In this document: positions 29,192 through 38,683 of the stretch, one piece after another
Layout of the letters: each line of letters opens with the position of its first letter
How positions within the stretch are numbered: the first letter of the stretch is position 1
Assembly: GCF_003347635.1 (NCBI RefSeq)
Contig: NZ_QDFY01000011.1
Coordinates: forward strand, 62,001-126,000
Reading direction: 5' to 3'
Length of the DNA: 64,000 nt
Source of the DNA: Sphingosinicella terrae
GTDB taxonomy: Bacteria > Pseudomonadota > Alphaproteobacteria > Sphingomonadales > Sphingomonadaceae
Notes under the pieces: generated by a model
What the model saw: the letters and a program-made list of their open reading frames with translations, nothing else
The model's database searches: none
What the model was told of the DNA's origin: nothing
Translations under genes and position numbers: made by a program

Positions 29192-29226
29192 CCTCCCCCG
29201 GGCCAGCTGCGCTGCCCCGGGGGAGG
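29192..29226 (+). terminator. Hairpin after ftsZ, candidate dcw terminator
   Basis: CCTCCCCCGGG (29192-29202) pairs with CCCGGGGGAGG (29216-29226), a perfect 11-bp GC stem 10 bases after the ftsZ stop. There is no T run, so it may stall polymerase with Rho or protect the mRNA end. Confidence 0.6.
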
Positions 29227-29316
29227 GACGGCATTTCATCGCCCGGACCTACCGCCTGAGCGCACGCGCCCGGCAGGGTCATTGCGGGTACAGCTTCGGC
29301 CCTGTCTATCCGCGGC

Positions 29317-31293
29317 ATGACTTCATCGATGATGCGGGGCGTCCGCCGCAGCCTCGCGTTGCTGGCGGCCGGGACCGCATTTCCAGGCGGGGCCGCAGCC
29401 CAGTCCCCGCAGGCCCAGCTGCCCCCGGGCGCTATCGTCCAGCCGCTGTCGCCGGACGGCGGCGCGGAGCTGCGCGGCCATCTCGTCACGCTGGCCCAGA
29501 ATCCGCGGAGCGTCGACGCGCTGGTCGGCGCGGGCCGCGCCGCCCTGCGGAGCGGCGATGCGCAGGCGGCGCTCACCTTCTTCGGCCGCGCCAATGAGAT
29601 CAGCCGCAGCGATGCTCGCGTCCGCGCCGGCATAGCCTCGGCCCTCGTCCACTTGGGAGAGGCCGACACGGCCCTGACCCTATTTGCCGAGGCGGTCGGC
29701 CTCGGGGCGCCGGAAGTGGAGATCGCGTCGGAGCGGGGGCTCGCTCACGAACTGGTCGGCGACGTCCGGCGCGCGCAGCAGGATTATATGCTCGTCCTGC
29801 GCCGCGGGGACGATGCCGAGGTGAGGCGCCGCCTGGCCTTGTCGCTGGCGATCAGCGGACGTCGCGATGCCGCGCTCCGGCTGATCGACGCGCAGCTTCG
29901 GGCCAATGAGCGGGCGGCGTGGCGGACTCAGGCCTTCATCCTCGCTTTGACCGGCGACGCGGCCGGCGCGACCCGGACCATGCAAGGCTTCATGCCGCCG
30001 GCCGACGCCCAGGCGATGGCGCCCTTCCTCCAGCGGCTGGCCGCCCTCAATCCCGCTCACAAGGCCGGAGCGGTCCATCTCGGTTATTTCCCGAGCGCCG
30101 GCCAGGCGGGCGGCGCGTCGGCCCAGGCCGAGATCGCCGCCGATCCCGGTGCCCTCGCCTTCGCCATGGGCGGTGCTCCGGCCGCCGCGCCGCGGACGCA
30201 GACCGCCCAAGCCCCGACCGCCGACACAGGCGGCCGTCGCCGGCCCAACGCGGAGAACGACCCCGCCGACCGCTTCGGCCTGCGCAGCCGCGCGCGTGCC
30301 GAGCGCCGCCGCAATCGCGCGGCCGAGGGCACAACGTCGCGGAGCACCGCCGCGGCGGCGACATCCCGGCCGGCGCCCCCTGCGGCGACGACGCGCCCTC
30401 CAGCCGCGACGCCGGCGCCGGCGCGGGCCCAGTCTCAGACGCAGCGAACCGTCACGGCAGGCAGCGCCGTCCCGAGCCCCTCGTCCCAGCCGATCCAACC
30501 CCCGGGGCAACGGTCCCAGCCTCCCGCCGGCGGCGTTCCGGCCTCCCGCCAGGTCGAGATCGCCGAGGTCAGCACGCGCTGGGCCGGCGCCCCTTACCCG
30601 GGCGCGCAAGGAACCGGCGCGCCGGCGCCGCCCACCCGGACACTGCCCCCGCCCGCCCAGCCGGCCTCCACGCCGCCGCCCTCTCAGGGGCAGACTTCGC
30701 GCCCGGATCCCGCCTCCAGTCCCCGCACAGGTCGGCCTTCGGTCAGTACGACCGAGATCCCGGCGTCGACGATCGTGCCCACTCCCGGATTCAGCCTCCA
30801 GCCGAGCGCGTCGGCGCCCGCTTCGGCTTCGACGCCGCCGCCGGCCACACTTGCCGATATCGCCGCGCTCGTCGAGGCGTTGCCGGTCGAGACGCCTGCG
30901 CCGGCCCCGCCAGCACCGCCGCCTCCGCCGCCGCCGGCACGGGCGGCCGCGGCGCGCAGCGAATCCGCCCAGCCCGAGCGGCGCGCGGCGCGGAGCCGCC
31001 GCGCCGAGCCGGCCCATCCGGCCCGTCACTGGGTCCAGATTGCCGGCGGCGCGAACAAGGCCGGCCTGCCGCGCGAGTTCGCGCGGCTGCGTGGCCTGGC
31101 GCCGGAACAGCTCAACGGCCGCACCGCCTATACGACTCCGCTGCGGGCCACGAACCGCTTGCTGGTCGGACCCTTCGCCAGCCCGCGCGAGGCACAGGAG
31201 TTCGTCAACCAGCTGGCACGGCACGACGTCACCGCCTTCGCCTGGACAAGCGAAGCGGGCCAGGAGATAGAGCGCCTGCCGACCGGCCGGTGA
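29317..31293 (+). CDS. TPR and SPOR domain exported protein
   Basis: The 658-residue product has a signal-peptide-like N-terminus (SLALLAAGTAFPGGAAAQ). TPR-like helical repeats follow at about residues 45-240 (ALVGAGRAALRSGDAQAALTFFGRANEISRSDARVRAGIASALVHLG and further). A very long Pro/Ala-rich linker spans about 270-560, and a C-terminal SPOR domain spans about 570-650 (HWVQIAGGANKAG ... NRLLVGPFASPREAQEFVNQL). SPOR domains bind denuded glycan strands at the septum (established), so a role in division or wall remodelling is likely, consistent with its place right after ftsZ. The specific role is unknown. Confidence 0.8.
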   Translation: MTSSMMRGVRRSLALLAAGTAFPGGAAAQSPQAQLPPGAIVQPLSPDGGAELRGHLVTLAQNPRSVDALVGAGRAALRSGDAQAALTFFGRANEISRSDARVRAGIASALVHLGEADTALTLFAEAVGLGAPEVEIASERGLAHELVGDVRRAQQDYMLVLRRGDDAEVRRRLALSLAISGRRDAALRLIDAQLRANERAAWRTQAFILALTGDAAGATRTMQGFMPPADAQAMAPFLQRLAALNPAHKAGAVHLGYFPSAGQAGGASAQAEIAADPGALAFAMGGAPAAAPRTQTAQAPTADTGGRRRPNAENDPADRFGLRSRARAERRRNRAAEGTTSRSTAAAATSRPAPPAATTRPPAATPAPARAQSQTQRTVTAGSAVPSPSSQPIQPPGQRSQPPAGGVPASRQVEIAEVSTRWAGAPYPGAQGTGAPAPPTRTLPPPAQPASTPPPSQGQTSRPDPASSPRTGRPSVSTTEIPASTIVPTPGFSLQPSASAPASASTPPPATLADIAALVEALPVETPAPAPPAPPPPPPPARAAAARSESAQPERRAARSRRAEPAHPARHWVQIAGGANKAGLPREFARLRGLAPEQLNGRTAYTTPLRATNRLLVGPFASPREAQEFVNQLARHDVTAFAWTSEAGQEIERLPTGR

Positions 31294-31317
31294 GCCGGCC
31301 ATGCTGAAGCGGATCCG

Positions 31318-32472
31318 ATGAACCTCGCTCCCTATGCGTCCGATCCGGCCCGTTCGCGTGGTCGCCTGCATGCGGAGGAAGCGCGGGTCACCCGCGGGCC
31401 GCGGGACGTCTTCCAGCGCGACCGCGATCGCATCATCCATTCGGTCCCCTTTCGCCGCCTCCGTCACAAGACCCAGGTCTTCGTCGCGCCGGACGGCGAT
31501 CATTTCCGGGTCCGTCTCACCCACAGCCTCGAGGTCGCCCAGATCGGCCGCACCATCGCCCGCGTCCTCGGCCTCAACGAGGATCTCACCGAGGCGCTCT
31601 GCCTGGCTCACGACATCGGCCACCCGCCGTTCGGCCATGCCGGCGAGGACGCGCTCCAGGCGGCGATGGTCGAGGCCGGCGGCTTCGATCACAACGCGAA
31701 CACGATCCGCCTGCTGACCCGGCTCGAATGTCCCTATCCCGATTTTTCCGGCCTCAACCTCAGCTGGGAGACCCTCGAGGGGCTCGCCAAGCATAATGGT
31801 CCCGTCGCGGCGCCGACCTGGGCGCTCGCCGATGCCGATCGCGCGTTTCCGCTCGACCTCGAGACCTGGCCGAGCCTGGAGGCGCAGGTCGCCGCCTTGT
31901 CGGACGATATCGCCTACGACAATCACGACGTCGACGACGGCCTCCGCGCCGGACTTTTCACCTTGCGCGATCTGCTCGAGGTCCCGCTGGTCGCCCGGGG
32001 CTGGGAGGCGGTTCGCGCCCGGCACCCCGATTGCGACGAGAAGAGGCTGCTGCCCGAGCTGGTGCGCGAGCAGATCGGAATCATGGTCAACGACCTGATC
32101 GGGGAGACGCGTCGCCGCATCGGCGGGATCGCCAGCGTCGAGGCCGTGCGCGCCGCCGGGCGGCCGCTCGTCGCCTTCTCGGAATCGCTCCGCGCGGAGG
32201 AACGCCAGCTCAAGCGCTTCCTCTATGCCCGTATGTACGATGCACCCGAGGTGAGGGCGGTGAAGGAGCGGGCGCAGCGCGTGCTCGCCGGCCTGTTCGC
32301 GGCCTATCGCGCCGATCCCCGGCGACTGCCCGCCGAATGGCGGCCGGCGTCGGATGATCGGCCGGCGATCCTGCGCGCGATCGGCGATTTCGTCGCCGGC
32401 ATGACCGACCGATACGCGATCCGCCGCTACGAGGAACTGGTCGGACCCGCCGAGCTGCCGGAAGGCTTCTGA
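31318..32472 (+). CDS. dgt: dGTP triphosphohydrolase-like protein (HD domain)
   Basis: This is a member of the deoxyguanosinetriphosphate triphosphohydrolase-like family, hydrolysing dNTPs to nucleoside and tripolyphosphate. The 384-residue length is that of the short Dgt type. HD-superfamily metal ligands are visible in [12 protein letters not shown] (His) and [18 protein letters not shown] (His-Asp, about residues 100-101), plus [15 protein letters not shown] (Asp). [11 protein letters not shown] lies toward the C-terminus. It is followed after 1 base by the next gene and probably by argS, forming a plus-strand run. Confidence 0.93.
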   Translation: MNLAPYASDPARSRGRLHAEEARVTRGPRDVFQRDRDRIIHSVPFRRLRHKTQVFVAPDGDHFRVRLTHSLEVAQIGRTIARVLGLNEDLTEALCLAHDIGHPPFGHAGEDALQAAMVEAGGFDHNANTIRLLTRLECPYPDFSGLNLSWETLEGLAKHNGPVAAPTWALADADRAFPLDLETWPSLEAQVAALSDDIAYDNHDVDDGLRAGLFTLRDLLEVPLVARGWEAVRARHPDCDEKRLLPELVREQIGIMVNDLIGETRRRIGGIASVEAVRAAGRPLVAFSESLRAEERQLKRFLYARMYDAPEVRAVKERAQRVLAGLFAAYRADPRRLPAEWRPASDDRPAILRAIGDFVAGMTDRYAIRRYEELVGPAELPEGF

Positions 32473-32473
32473 C

Positions 32474-33118
32474 GTGCGCGTGGCGCTGATCGGCGGGACC
32501 GGTCTGATCGGCGCCTCGCTCGCCCGGCGTCTGGCGGCCCTGGGTCACGACCTCCATCGGCTGCAGCGGCGTCCCAGTGTCGGACCGGGCGCGCTGCACG
32601 TCGCCGAAGCCGATGCCTGGCCTGACATCGTCGCCGCCCTTGCGCCGGAGGCCGCCATCTCCACCCTCGGCACGACGATGCGCGAGGCCGGCTCGAGGCA
32701 GGCCTTCCGCGCCGTCGATCGGGACATGGTGCTCGCCTTCGCCGGCGCGGCCCGGACGGCGGGGGCACGCCGGATCGCGGCGGTCTCGTCGGTCGGCGCC
32801 GATCCCGGCTCCCGGATCTTCTACCTGCGCGTCAAGGGGGAGACGGAGCAGGGCCTCCGGGCGCTGGGCGCCCCGCGGCTGGACATCTTCCGTCCGGGCC
32901 TGCTGCTCGGCGCGCGCAGCGGCGACCGGCGGCCCGCGGAAAAACTCGCCGTCGCCCTCAGCCCGATCGCGAGCCGGCTCCTGCGCGGCCGGCTCGATCG
33001 CTTCGCCGCCATCGACGCGGACCGGGTGGTCGAAGCGCTCGCCGCCACCCTTGCCCTGCCCGAGGACGGGACCCATCTTCACCACAATCGCGAGTTACGC
33101 GCGCTGGCGGGTCGCTGA
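32474..33118 (+). CDS. NAD(P)-binding Rossmann protein (atypical SDR)
   Basis: The 214-residue product begins [27 protein letters not shown], a classic GxxGxxG Rossmann dinucleotide-binding motif. It continues with [24 protein letters not shown] and [15 protein letters not shown], resembling the atypical short-chain dehydrogenase/HTATIP2-like family of oxidoreductases. There is no clear catalytic Yxxx[13 protein letters not shown] supplies a Y..VK that could serve. The GTG start is one base after the dgt stop, so translation is probably coupled. Substrate unknown. Confidence 0.8.
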   Translation: MRVALIGGTGLIGASLARRLAALGHDLHRLQRRPSVGPGALHVAEADAWPDIVAALAPEAAISTLGTTMREAGSRQAFRAVDRDMVLAFAGAARTAGARRIAAVSSVGADPGSRIFYLRVKGETEQGLRALGAPRLDIFRPGLLLGARSGDRRPAEKLAVALSPIASRLLRGRLDRFAAIDADRVVEALAATLALPEDGTHLHHNRELRALAGR

Positions 33119-33176
33119 CCTTCAAATCGGCGGGCCCATCCGCTACAGCCGCGCCTCCTCATCGACGGAAATCAAC

Positions 33177-34910
33177 GTGACCCTCTACGCCCGCTTCGCC
33201 GCGCATATCGACAATTTGCTCGACACGCTCGAGGCCGAAGGCCGCCTCGCCGCCGGCATCGATCGCGCCGCCGTCGCGGTCGAGCCGCCGCGCGATGCGA
33301 CGCATGGCGATCTCGCCACCAACGCCGCAATGGTGCTCGCCAAGCGCGCCGGCACCAACCCGCGGGCGCTGGCGGAACTGATCGCGCCCCGGCTGCGCGA
33401 GATCGGCGAGGTCGAGAGCACCGAAGTGGCTGGACCAGGCTTCATCAACCTCCGGCTGAGCCGGGCCGTGTGGGAGGAGGAGCTCCGCGCGATCCTCGCC
33501 GGCGGCGCCGATTACGGCCGGTCCGACATGGGCCGCGGACAGCGGGTCAATGTCGAATATGTCTCGGCCAACCCGACCGGCCCGATGCATATGGGCCATT
33601 GCCGCGGCGCGGTCGTCGGCGACGCGCTCGCCAGCCTGCTCGAATATTCGGGCCACCAGGTGACCCGCGAATATTATGTCAACGATGCCGGCGCCCAGGT
33701 CGATGTGCTCGCTCGCTCGGCGCACATGCGCTACCGCGAGGCGCTCGGCGAGGCGATCGGCGAGATCCCCGAGGGCTTCTACCCCGGCGATTATCTGATG
33801 CCGGTGGGCCAGGCGCTCGCCGCCGAGCATGGCGATCTTTTCGTCGATGCGCCGGAGAGCGAATGGCTGGTGCCGTTCCGCAAGCGTGCCGTGGCGATGA
33901 TGATGGACCAGATCCGCGGCGATCTCGCCTTGCTCGGCATCCATCACGACGTCTTCGCCTCGGAGGCCGAGGTCCATGAGAAGGGCCTGGCCGACGCGGC
34001 GCTGGAGACGCTGCGGAGCCGTGGCCTGATCTACGAGGGCGCGCTCGAGCGGCCGAAGAGCCTGGACCCGCACGACGAATGGGAACCGGTCGAGCTCACC
34101 TTGTTCAAGGCGAGCGAATATGGCGACGATCAGGACCGGCCGGTCCGGAAGTCGGACGGCAGCTGGACCTATTTCGGCGGCGACCTCGCTTACCATTTCC
34201 AGAAGGCGCAGGCGTGCGATCAGCTGATCGACATCTGGGGCGCCGATCATGCCGGAACGGTGAAGCGCATCCAGGCAGCGGTCGCCGCGCTCACCGAGGG
34301 CAAGGTGCCGCTCGACGTCAAGCTGGTCCAGATGGTCCGGCTGCTGCGCGCCGGCGAGCCGGTGAAGATGTCGAAGCGCGCCGGCAATTTCGTCACCCTC
34401 GCCGAGGTGGTGGGCGAGGTCGGCAAGGACGTCGTTCGCTTCACCATGCTCACCCGCAAGGCCGACGCGCAGATGGACTTCGACTTCGCCAAGGTGGTCG
34501 AGGCGTCGAAGGACAATCCCGTCTTCTACGTCCAATATGCCCATGCGCGGATCTCGTCGTTGAACCGCAAGGCGCCGGAGGCCGGCGTCGACATGGCCGA
34601 CGAGGCCGATCTGTCGCGGCTCGACGAGGACGAGCTGGCGCTGGTCAAGCTGGCTGCCCAATTCCCCCGAATCGTCGAGGGCGCGGCCACCGCGCACGAG
34701 CCGCACCGGATAGCTTTCTACCTCGGCGATCTCGCCGCGGCGTTCCATGCGCAGTGGAACAAGGGCAATGATGATCCCGAAAAGCGTTTCCTCCTGGCAC
34801 ACAATCCCGAAATGACACGGGCGCGTCTGGAACTGGCGAACGGGATCGGGCAGATTGTCCGCAACGGCCTCGCGCTGATGGGCGTGAAGGCGGCCGAGGA
34901 AATGCTGTGA
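33177..34910 (+). CDS. argS: Arginyl-tRNA synthetase
   Basis: ArgRS charges tRNA-Arg in the cytoplasm. The 577-residue class I enzyme has the ArgRS-specific N-terminal Add-1 domain (about residues 5-85, ending [12 protein letters not shown]), the HIGH-type motif [20 protein letters not shown] (about residues 131-150), [11 protein letters not shown], and the KMSKS-type motif [13 protein letters not shown], followed by the helical anticodon-binding domain. GTG 33177 after CGGAAAT gives the family N-terminus [12 protein letters not shown]; the frame is open far upstream without homology. Confidence 0.96.
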   Translation: MTLYARFAAHIDNLLDTLEAEGRLAAGIDRAAVAVEPPRDATHGDLATNAAMVLAKRAGTNPRALAELIAPRLREIGEVESTEVAGPGFINLRLSRAVWEEELRAILAGGADYGRSDMGRGQRVNVEYVSANPTGPMHMGHCRGAVVGDALASLLEYSGHQVTREYYVNDAGAQVDVLARSAHMRYREALGEAIGEIPEGFYPGDYLMPVGQALAAEHGDLFVDAPESEWLVPFRKRAVAMMMDQIRGDLALLGIHHDVFASEAEVHEKGLADAALETLRSRGLIYEGALERPKSLDPHDEWEPVELTLFKASEYGDDQDRPVRKSDGSWTYFGGDLAYHFQKAQACDQLIDIWGADHAGTVKRIQAAVAALTEGKVPLDVKLVQMVRLLRAGEPVKMSKRAGNFVTLAEVVGEVGKDVVRFTMLTRKADAQMDFDFAKVVEASKDNPVFYVQYAHARISSLNRKAPEAGVDMADEADLSRLDEDELALVKLAAQFPRIVEGAATAHEPHRIAFYLGDLAAAFHAQWNKGNDDPEKRFLLAHNPEMTRARLELANGIGQIVRNGLALMGVKAAEEML

Positions 34911-34968
34911 GCCGCTGACGCGGCGCAGCCGGAAGTCCGGCGCTGCGGCGGCGGTGGGAGATACGGAA

Positions 34969-35640
34969 ATGAGCGACGACGCGCGCGCGGAAGGAATGGG
35001 CGAGGAGGACCGTCTGCCCTGGCTGGAGGCCGTCGAGGAGGATGAGGGGCCGAGCGCTCCCTCCGCGGCGAAGCTGGTCGGCGCGATCGTCATCGGCCTC
35101 ATCGCCATCGGCGTGATCGTCGGCGGCCTGTTCTGGTTGGGAAATCGCAGCGGCGGCGGCGGCGAGGGCGAGATCATCGCTGCGCCCGAGGGCGATTATA
35201 AGGTTCCGGCCCGCGATCCGGGCATGAACGTGGCCGGCGAAGGCGACACCGCTTATGCGGCCAGCGAGGGCGCCGAGCCCAAGGGACGGCTCAATACCGA
35301 CGCGGTGCCCGAGGCGCCCGTCACCCGGGCGCCTCCGCCGGCCCAGCCGCGTCCGCAGGCTCCGGCTGCGACCCCGGCGCCCGCCCCGGCGCCGCGGCCC
35401 GCCCCGGCGGCGGCCGGCGCCACGATTCAGCTCGGTGCCTTCTCGAGCCAGGCGCTCGCCAATCGCGCCTGGACCGGCCTGTCCGGCCGCTTCCGCTATC
35501 TGGCGCCGCTCAGCCATTCGATCGTCCCGGTGCAATCGGGCGGTCGCACACTCTACCGGCTGCGCGCGAGTGGCGCCGACGCGGCGGGCATCTGCCGGCG
35601 GCTGCAGATCGCCGGCGAGGATTGCGCGCTCGTCGGCTGA
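34969..35640 (+). CDS. Single-pass SPOR domain protein
   Basis: The 223-residue protein has an acidic cytoplasmic N-terminus (GEEDRLPWLEAVEEDEG). One membrane segment follows (AAKLVGAIVIGLIAIGVIVGGLFWL, about 34-58), then a Pro/Ala linker and a C-terminal SPOR domain (TIQLGAFSSQALANRAWTGLSGRF ... TLYRLRASGADAAGICRRL). The FtsN-like topology (in-TM-linker-SPOR) suggests septal peptidoglycan targeting. The position between argS and nagZ is the usual one in alphaproteobacteria (from family knowledge). I prefer ATG 34969 after GGTGGGAG to the GTG at 34954. Confidence 0.88.
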   Translation: MSDDARAEGMGEEDRLPWLEAVEEDEGPSAPSAAKLVGAIVIGLIAIGVIVGGLFWLGNRSGGGGEGEIIAAPEGDYKVPARDPGMNVAGEGDTAYAASEGAEPKGRLNTDAVPEAPVTRAPPPAQPRPQAPAATPAPAPAPRPAPAAAGATIQLGAFSSQALANRAWTGLSGRFRYLAPLSHSIVPVQSGGRTLYRLRASGADAAGICRRLQIAGEDCALVG

Positions 35641-35900
35641 AGGATCCCGGTCCCAGGCGCCAGTCGAGCCTGGCCGGATCGACGAGGGCCGGCCGATCCG
35701 GCTTCGACGTGTCGGCCGCGCGCCGTGGAAAGCGCCTGAAGCCGTTCCTCATCGAGCGGGATCGAGATCGGGATGCGCGCGAGCCCGATCGGCTGCGTAG
35801 CGACGCGATCCGGCATTGCCGTGGGCGGCGCGGCGCCGGCGGCTTACCCTCGGCGATCTCCGGCCTTTCGGCGTTTCTATCCGGGCGCTAGTGGCCGGCC
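35641..35900. other. Gap between SPOR gene and nagZ, nothing recognised
   Basis: These 260 bases are coding-like in composition, and weak frames are open on both strands, but none gives a recognisable protein. The ends show no repeat or hairpin that I could support. It could be the remains of a gene. Confidence 0.4.
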
Positions 35901-36908
35901 ATGCTGCCTGTGATCTTCGGCCTCGAAAGTGAGACGCTGGGCGCGGAAGAACGCGCCTTCTTCGCCGATGCCGACCCGGCCGGCTATATCCTGTTCGGCC
36001 GCAACATCAGGGACCGCGGCCAGCTGCGCCGCCTCACCGACGACCTGCGCTCGCTCGCCGGGCGCACCGACCTGCCGATCCTGGTCGACCAGGAGGGCGG
36101 CCGCGTGGCGCGTCTCGGCCCGCCCGAATGGCCGGTCTTTCCGGCCCCCGATCGCTTCTGCCTGCTCTACCGGAAGGCGCCGATCAGCGCGATCGAGGCG
36201 GCGCGGCTGAATGCGCTCGCCATGGCCGTCCTCCTCGCCGAGGTCGGCATCAACGTCGATTGCACGCCCGTCCTCGACCTGCGCCACGAGCTTGCGCACA
36301 CGGTGATCTCCGATCGATCGCTCGGCAGCGATCCGCTTCAGGTCGCCGCGCTGGGGCGGGCCGTGCTCGACGGCCTCGAGGAAGGCGGGGTGTGCGGCAT
36401 CGTCAAGCACATGCCGGGTCATGGCCGCGCGAAGGCGGACAGCCACGAGGCGTTGCCCCGGATCGACGCCGACGAACAGGCGCTCGCGGTCGATCTCGCC
36501 CCCTTCCGGGCGCTCAGCGATGCGCCGATGGCGATGACGGCGCATCTGCTGTTCACGGCGTGGGACGAGGGGAACTGCGCCACGCTGTCGCCGACCATCA
36601 TCAATGAGGTGATCCGCACCCGGATCGGCTTCGACGGGCTGCTGATCAGCGACGATCTCAGCATGGGAGCGCTTGCCGGACCGCCGGAAGCGCGGGCGCG
36701 CGCGGCGATCGCCGCGGGATGCGATGTCGTGCTGCACGGACCCGGTGCCATGGCCGAGAATGAGCGAATAGCCGCGGCGCTGGCGCCGATCGGCAGCGCC
36801 GCGCGTGATCGGCTCGATCGCGCGCTCGCTCGGATCGCGGGCAGGTCGGCTTCTCAAGATTATGACGCGCTCGCCGCCAGGCGCGACGCGCTGCTCGCTT
36901 ATGCCTGA
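35901..36908 (+). CDS. nagZ: Beta-N-acetylhexosaminidase NagZ
   Basis: NagZ, a GH3-family cytoplasmic enzyme, removes GlcNAc from GlcNAc-anhydroMurNAc peptides during cell-wall recycling. The 335-residue protein has GYILFGRNIRD, LPILVDQEGGRVARLGPP, the signature IVKHMPGHGRAKADSH (about residues 170-185, His on the mobile catalytic loop) and the nucleophile region GLLISDDLSMGAL. The last codons overlap the pabBC stop on the other strand by 10 bases, so the two genes converge. In many relatives scpA/scpB follow nagZ; they do not here. Confidence 0.94.
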   Translation: MLPVIFGLESETLGAEERAFFADADPAGYILFGRNIRDRGQLRRLTDDLRSLAGRTDLPILVDQEGGRVARLGPPEWPVFPAPDRFCLLYRKAPISAIEAARLNALAMAVLLAEVGINVDCTPVLDLRHELAHTVISDRSLGSDPLQVAALGRAVLDGLEEGGVCGIVKHMPGHGRAKADSHEALPRIDADEQALAVDLAPFRALSDAPMAMTAHLLFTAWDEGNCATLSPTIINEVIRTRIGFDGLLISDDLSMGALAGPPEARARAAIAAGCDVVLHGPGAMAENERIAAALAPIGSAARDRLDRALARIAGRSASQDYDALAARRDALLAYA

Positions 36909-38617
36909 AGCGCGGATTCGGCTCTGCGCGCGCGGATCAGGCCGCGCACGCTGTTGCCGATCAGGAATCCGCCGGCGAGGTCGGCTTCGGTGAGGTCATG
37001 CTCCTCGGCGCGGCCTTCCTCGATCAGCCGCTCGCGCAGGATTCCGGGAAGCAGGCCGCGCGTGGCAGGCGGCGTGAGCAGCGTGCCGCCCCGCTCGACG
37101 AACAGGCTGGTGAAGCTGCCTTCGGTGAGGAAGCCGTCCGCGTCGCGGAACAGGATCTCGAACGTCCCGGCAGCGGTGCGGGCCTCGTCGTAAAAGGCGC
37201 GATCGCTGGTCTTGTGGCGAAGACGGAAGTCCTCGGCGTCGACCGGAAGCGGCAGGATCGCCACCGGCGCCGGCTGGGGCGGATGCGCCGGCAGCGGACG
37301 TAGCTCGATCGCCATCGCGCCGCTGCGCGACAGACGAAGCCTGATCCGGCTTGGCCCGGCACGGAAGGTCGCCGCCTGCAGCTCGTTGCGGGCGACGTGG
37401 CGATCATAGGCGAAGCCGAGCAGGTCGGCGCTCGCCTTCAGCCGGCGAAGGTGGCGCTCGAGCTCGGTTATTCCTTCCTGTGGGTCGAAGGCCATCGTCT
37501 CGATCAGGTCGAATCGACGCTGGGTTTCCACGAACGCCCCTTTCGTCAGACATTCGCGCCACTCGTCCCCGGCGCGGCTGTCCGCCACGATTCCCGATCC
37601 GAGCCCCAGCCGCGCGACCTTTTCCCCAGCCTTCAGCGTCAGCGTTCGGATCGCCACATTGAACGACGCTCCGCCGTCGGGCGCAACCCGTCCTATGGCT
37701 CCGCAATAGACCCCGCGAGGCTCGGGCTCCAGCGCATCGATGATCTCCATCGCCCTGATCTTCGGCGCGCCGGTGATCGATCCGCAGGGGAAGATGGTCT
37801 CGAGCAGATCGATGGCGTCGCGGCCAGCCTCGAGCTCGGCGGTGACGGTGGACGTCATCTGGAGGAGCGTCGGGTAGGTCTCGACGGCGAACAGGTCGGG
37901 CACCTTCACGCTGCCGGGTCGGGCGAGCCGCGAAAGATCGTTGCGCAGCAGGTCGACGATCATGAGATTCTCGGCGCGTTGCTTGGGGTCGTCGCGCAGC
38001 ACCGAAGGTTCGGCCCCGCGCGGCGCCGTCCCCTTCATCGGCCGGGTCGTCACCTTTCCGCCTTCGACGGTGAAGAACAGCTCGGGCGAGAGGCTCAGGA
38101 TCCAGTGCCGGCCGGTGAAAAGCAGCGCGCCGTGACCCGCCATGGAACGCGCCCGCAGCGCTGCGTAGAGGGCGGCCGGGGCACCGGCGAATTCGACATC
38201 GGCCTGGAAGGTATAGTTGGCCTGGTAGATATCGCCGGCGACGATATGGTCCAGGATCCGCTCGATCGCCTGGGTATATTCCGCCTCGTCGATCCTGGGG
38301 CGAGGCCGGCCGGCCCAGGCGCCGGCCGCGTCGGGAAGAAAGGCGCGGGCGTCGACCTCGCGCACCGAATCGAACAGGCCGAACCAGAGCAGGGGAGGGT
38401 CCTCCGCCTCCGGCATCCCGGCCAGAGGCTGCAGCTTCGGCTCGAGCGCATGGCCGCTCTCATAAGACAGGAATCCGGCGGCGTCGCGGCCCCGGAGCCG
38501 CTGCAGGCAGGTGGGCATCATCGCCGGATCGCGCGTCTCGACGATCTCCGCGGGCGCTTCGTAAAGACGGGCACGGCCGTCCGGACGCGAATCGTCGAGG
38601 AGGACGAAGGGGCGCAT
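36899..38617 (-). CDS. pabB: Fused aminodeoxychorismate synthase component I / 4-amino-4-deoxychorismate lyase
   Basis: This bifunctional p-aminobenzoate enzyme belongs to the folate pathway. The N-terminal two thirds is PabB, chorismate-binding: GDIYQANYTFQADV, TRPMKGTAPRG, RAENLMIVDLLRNDLSR, PCGSITGAPKIRAMEII. Residues from about 360 are a class IV PLP-dependent PabC-like lyase (FDLIETMAFDP...LERHLRRL, Lys in RHKTSDRAFYDEA, then GFLTEGSFTSLFV and LLPGILRERLI). Such fusions are common in alphaproteobacteria. Start uncertain: ATG 38617 fits GGAGG at 38630-38634 with long spacing, while ATG 38629 is too close to it. It is divergent from sdaA. Confidence 0.92.
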   Translation of the reverse strand: MRPFVLLDDSRPDGRARLYEAPAEIVETRDPAMMPTCLQRLRGRDAAGFLSYESGHALEPKLQPLAGMPEAEDPPLLWFGLFDSVREVDARAFLPDAAGAWAGRPRPRIDEAEYTQAIERILDHIVAGDIYQANYTFQADVEFAGAPAALYAALRARSMAGHGALLFTGRHWILSLSPELFFTVEGGKVTTRPMKGTAPRGAEPSVLRDDPKQRAENLMIVDLLRNDLSRLARPGSVKVPDLFAVETYPTLLQMTSTVTAELEAGRDAIDLLETIFPCGSITGAPKIRAMEIIDALEPEPRGVYCGAIGRVAPDGGASFNVAIRTLTLKAGEKVARLGLGSGIVADSRAGDEWRECLTKGAFVETQRRFDLIETMAFDPQEGITELERHLRRLKASADLLGFAYDRHVARNELQAATFRAGPSRIRLRLSRSGAMAIELRPLPAHPPQPAPVAILPLPVDAEDFRLRHKTSDRAFYDEARTAAGTFEILFRDADGFLTEGSFTSLFVERGGTLLTPPATRGLLPGILRERLIEEGRAEEHDLTEADLAGGFLIGNSVRGLIRARRAESALQA

Positions 38618-38683
38618 TTCGCTTGTCATCCTCCGGCCCCGCTCCCAAGTCGGCACGGTCCGCCCCCCGTCCGGAGAAAGTCC

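Noticed and set aside
32577-33176. Upstream extension of the argS frame
   Set aside because: It overlaps the Rossmann gene in another frame and is Arg/Pro/Ser-rich without homology. ArgRS starts at 33177.
37397-38683. Long upstream extension of the sdaA frame
   Set aside because: It is antisense to pabBC and shows no homology. The serine dehydratase family starts at about 38684, where a Shine-Dalgarno is found.
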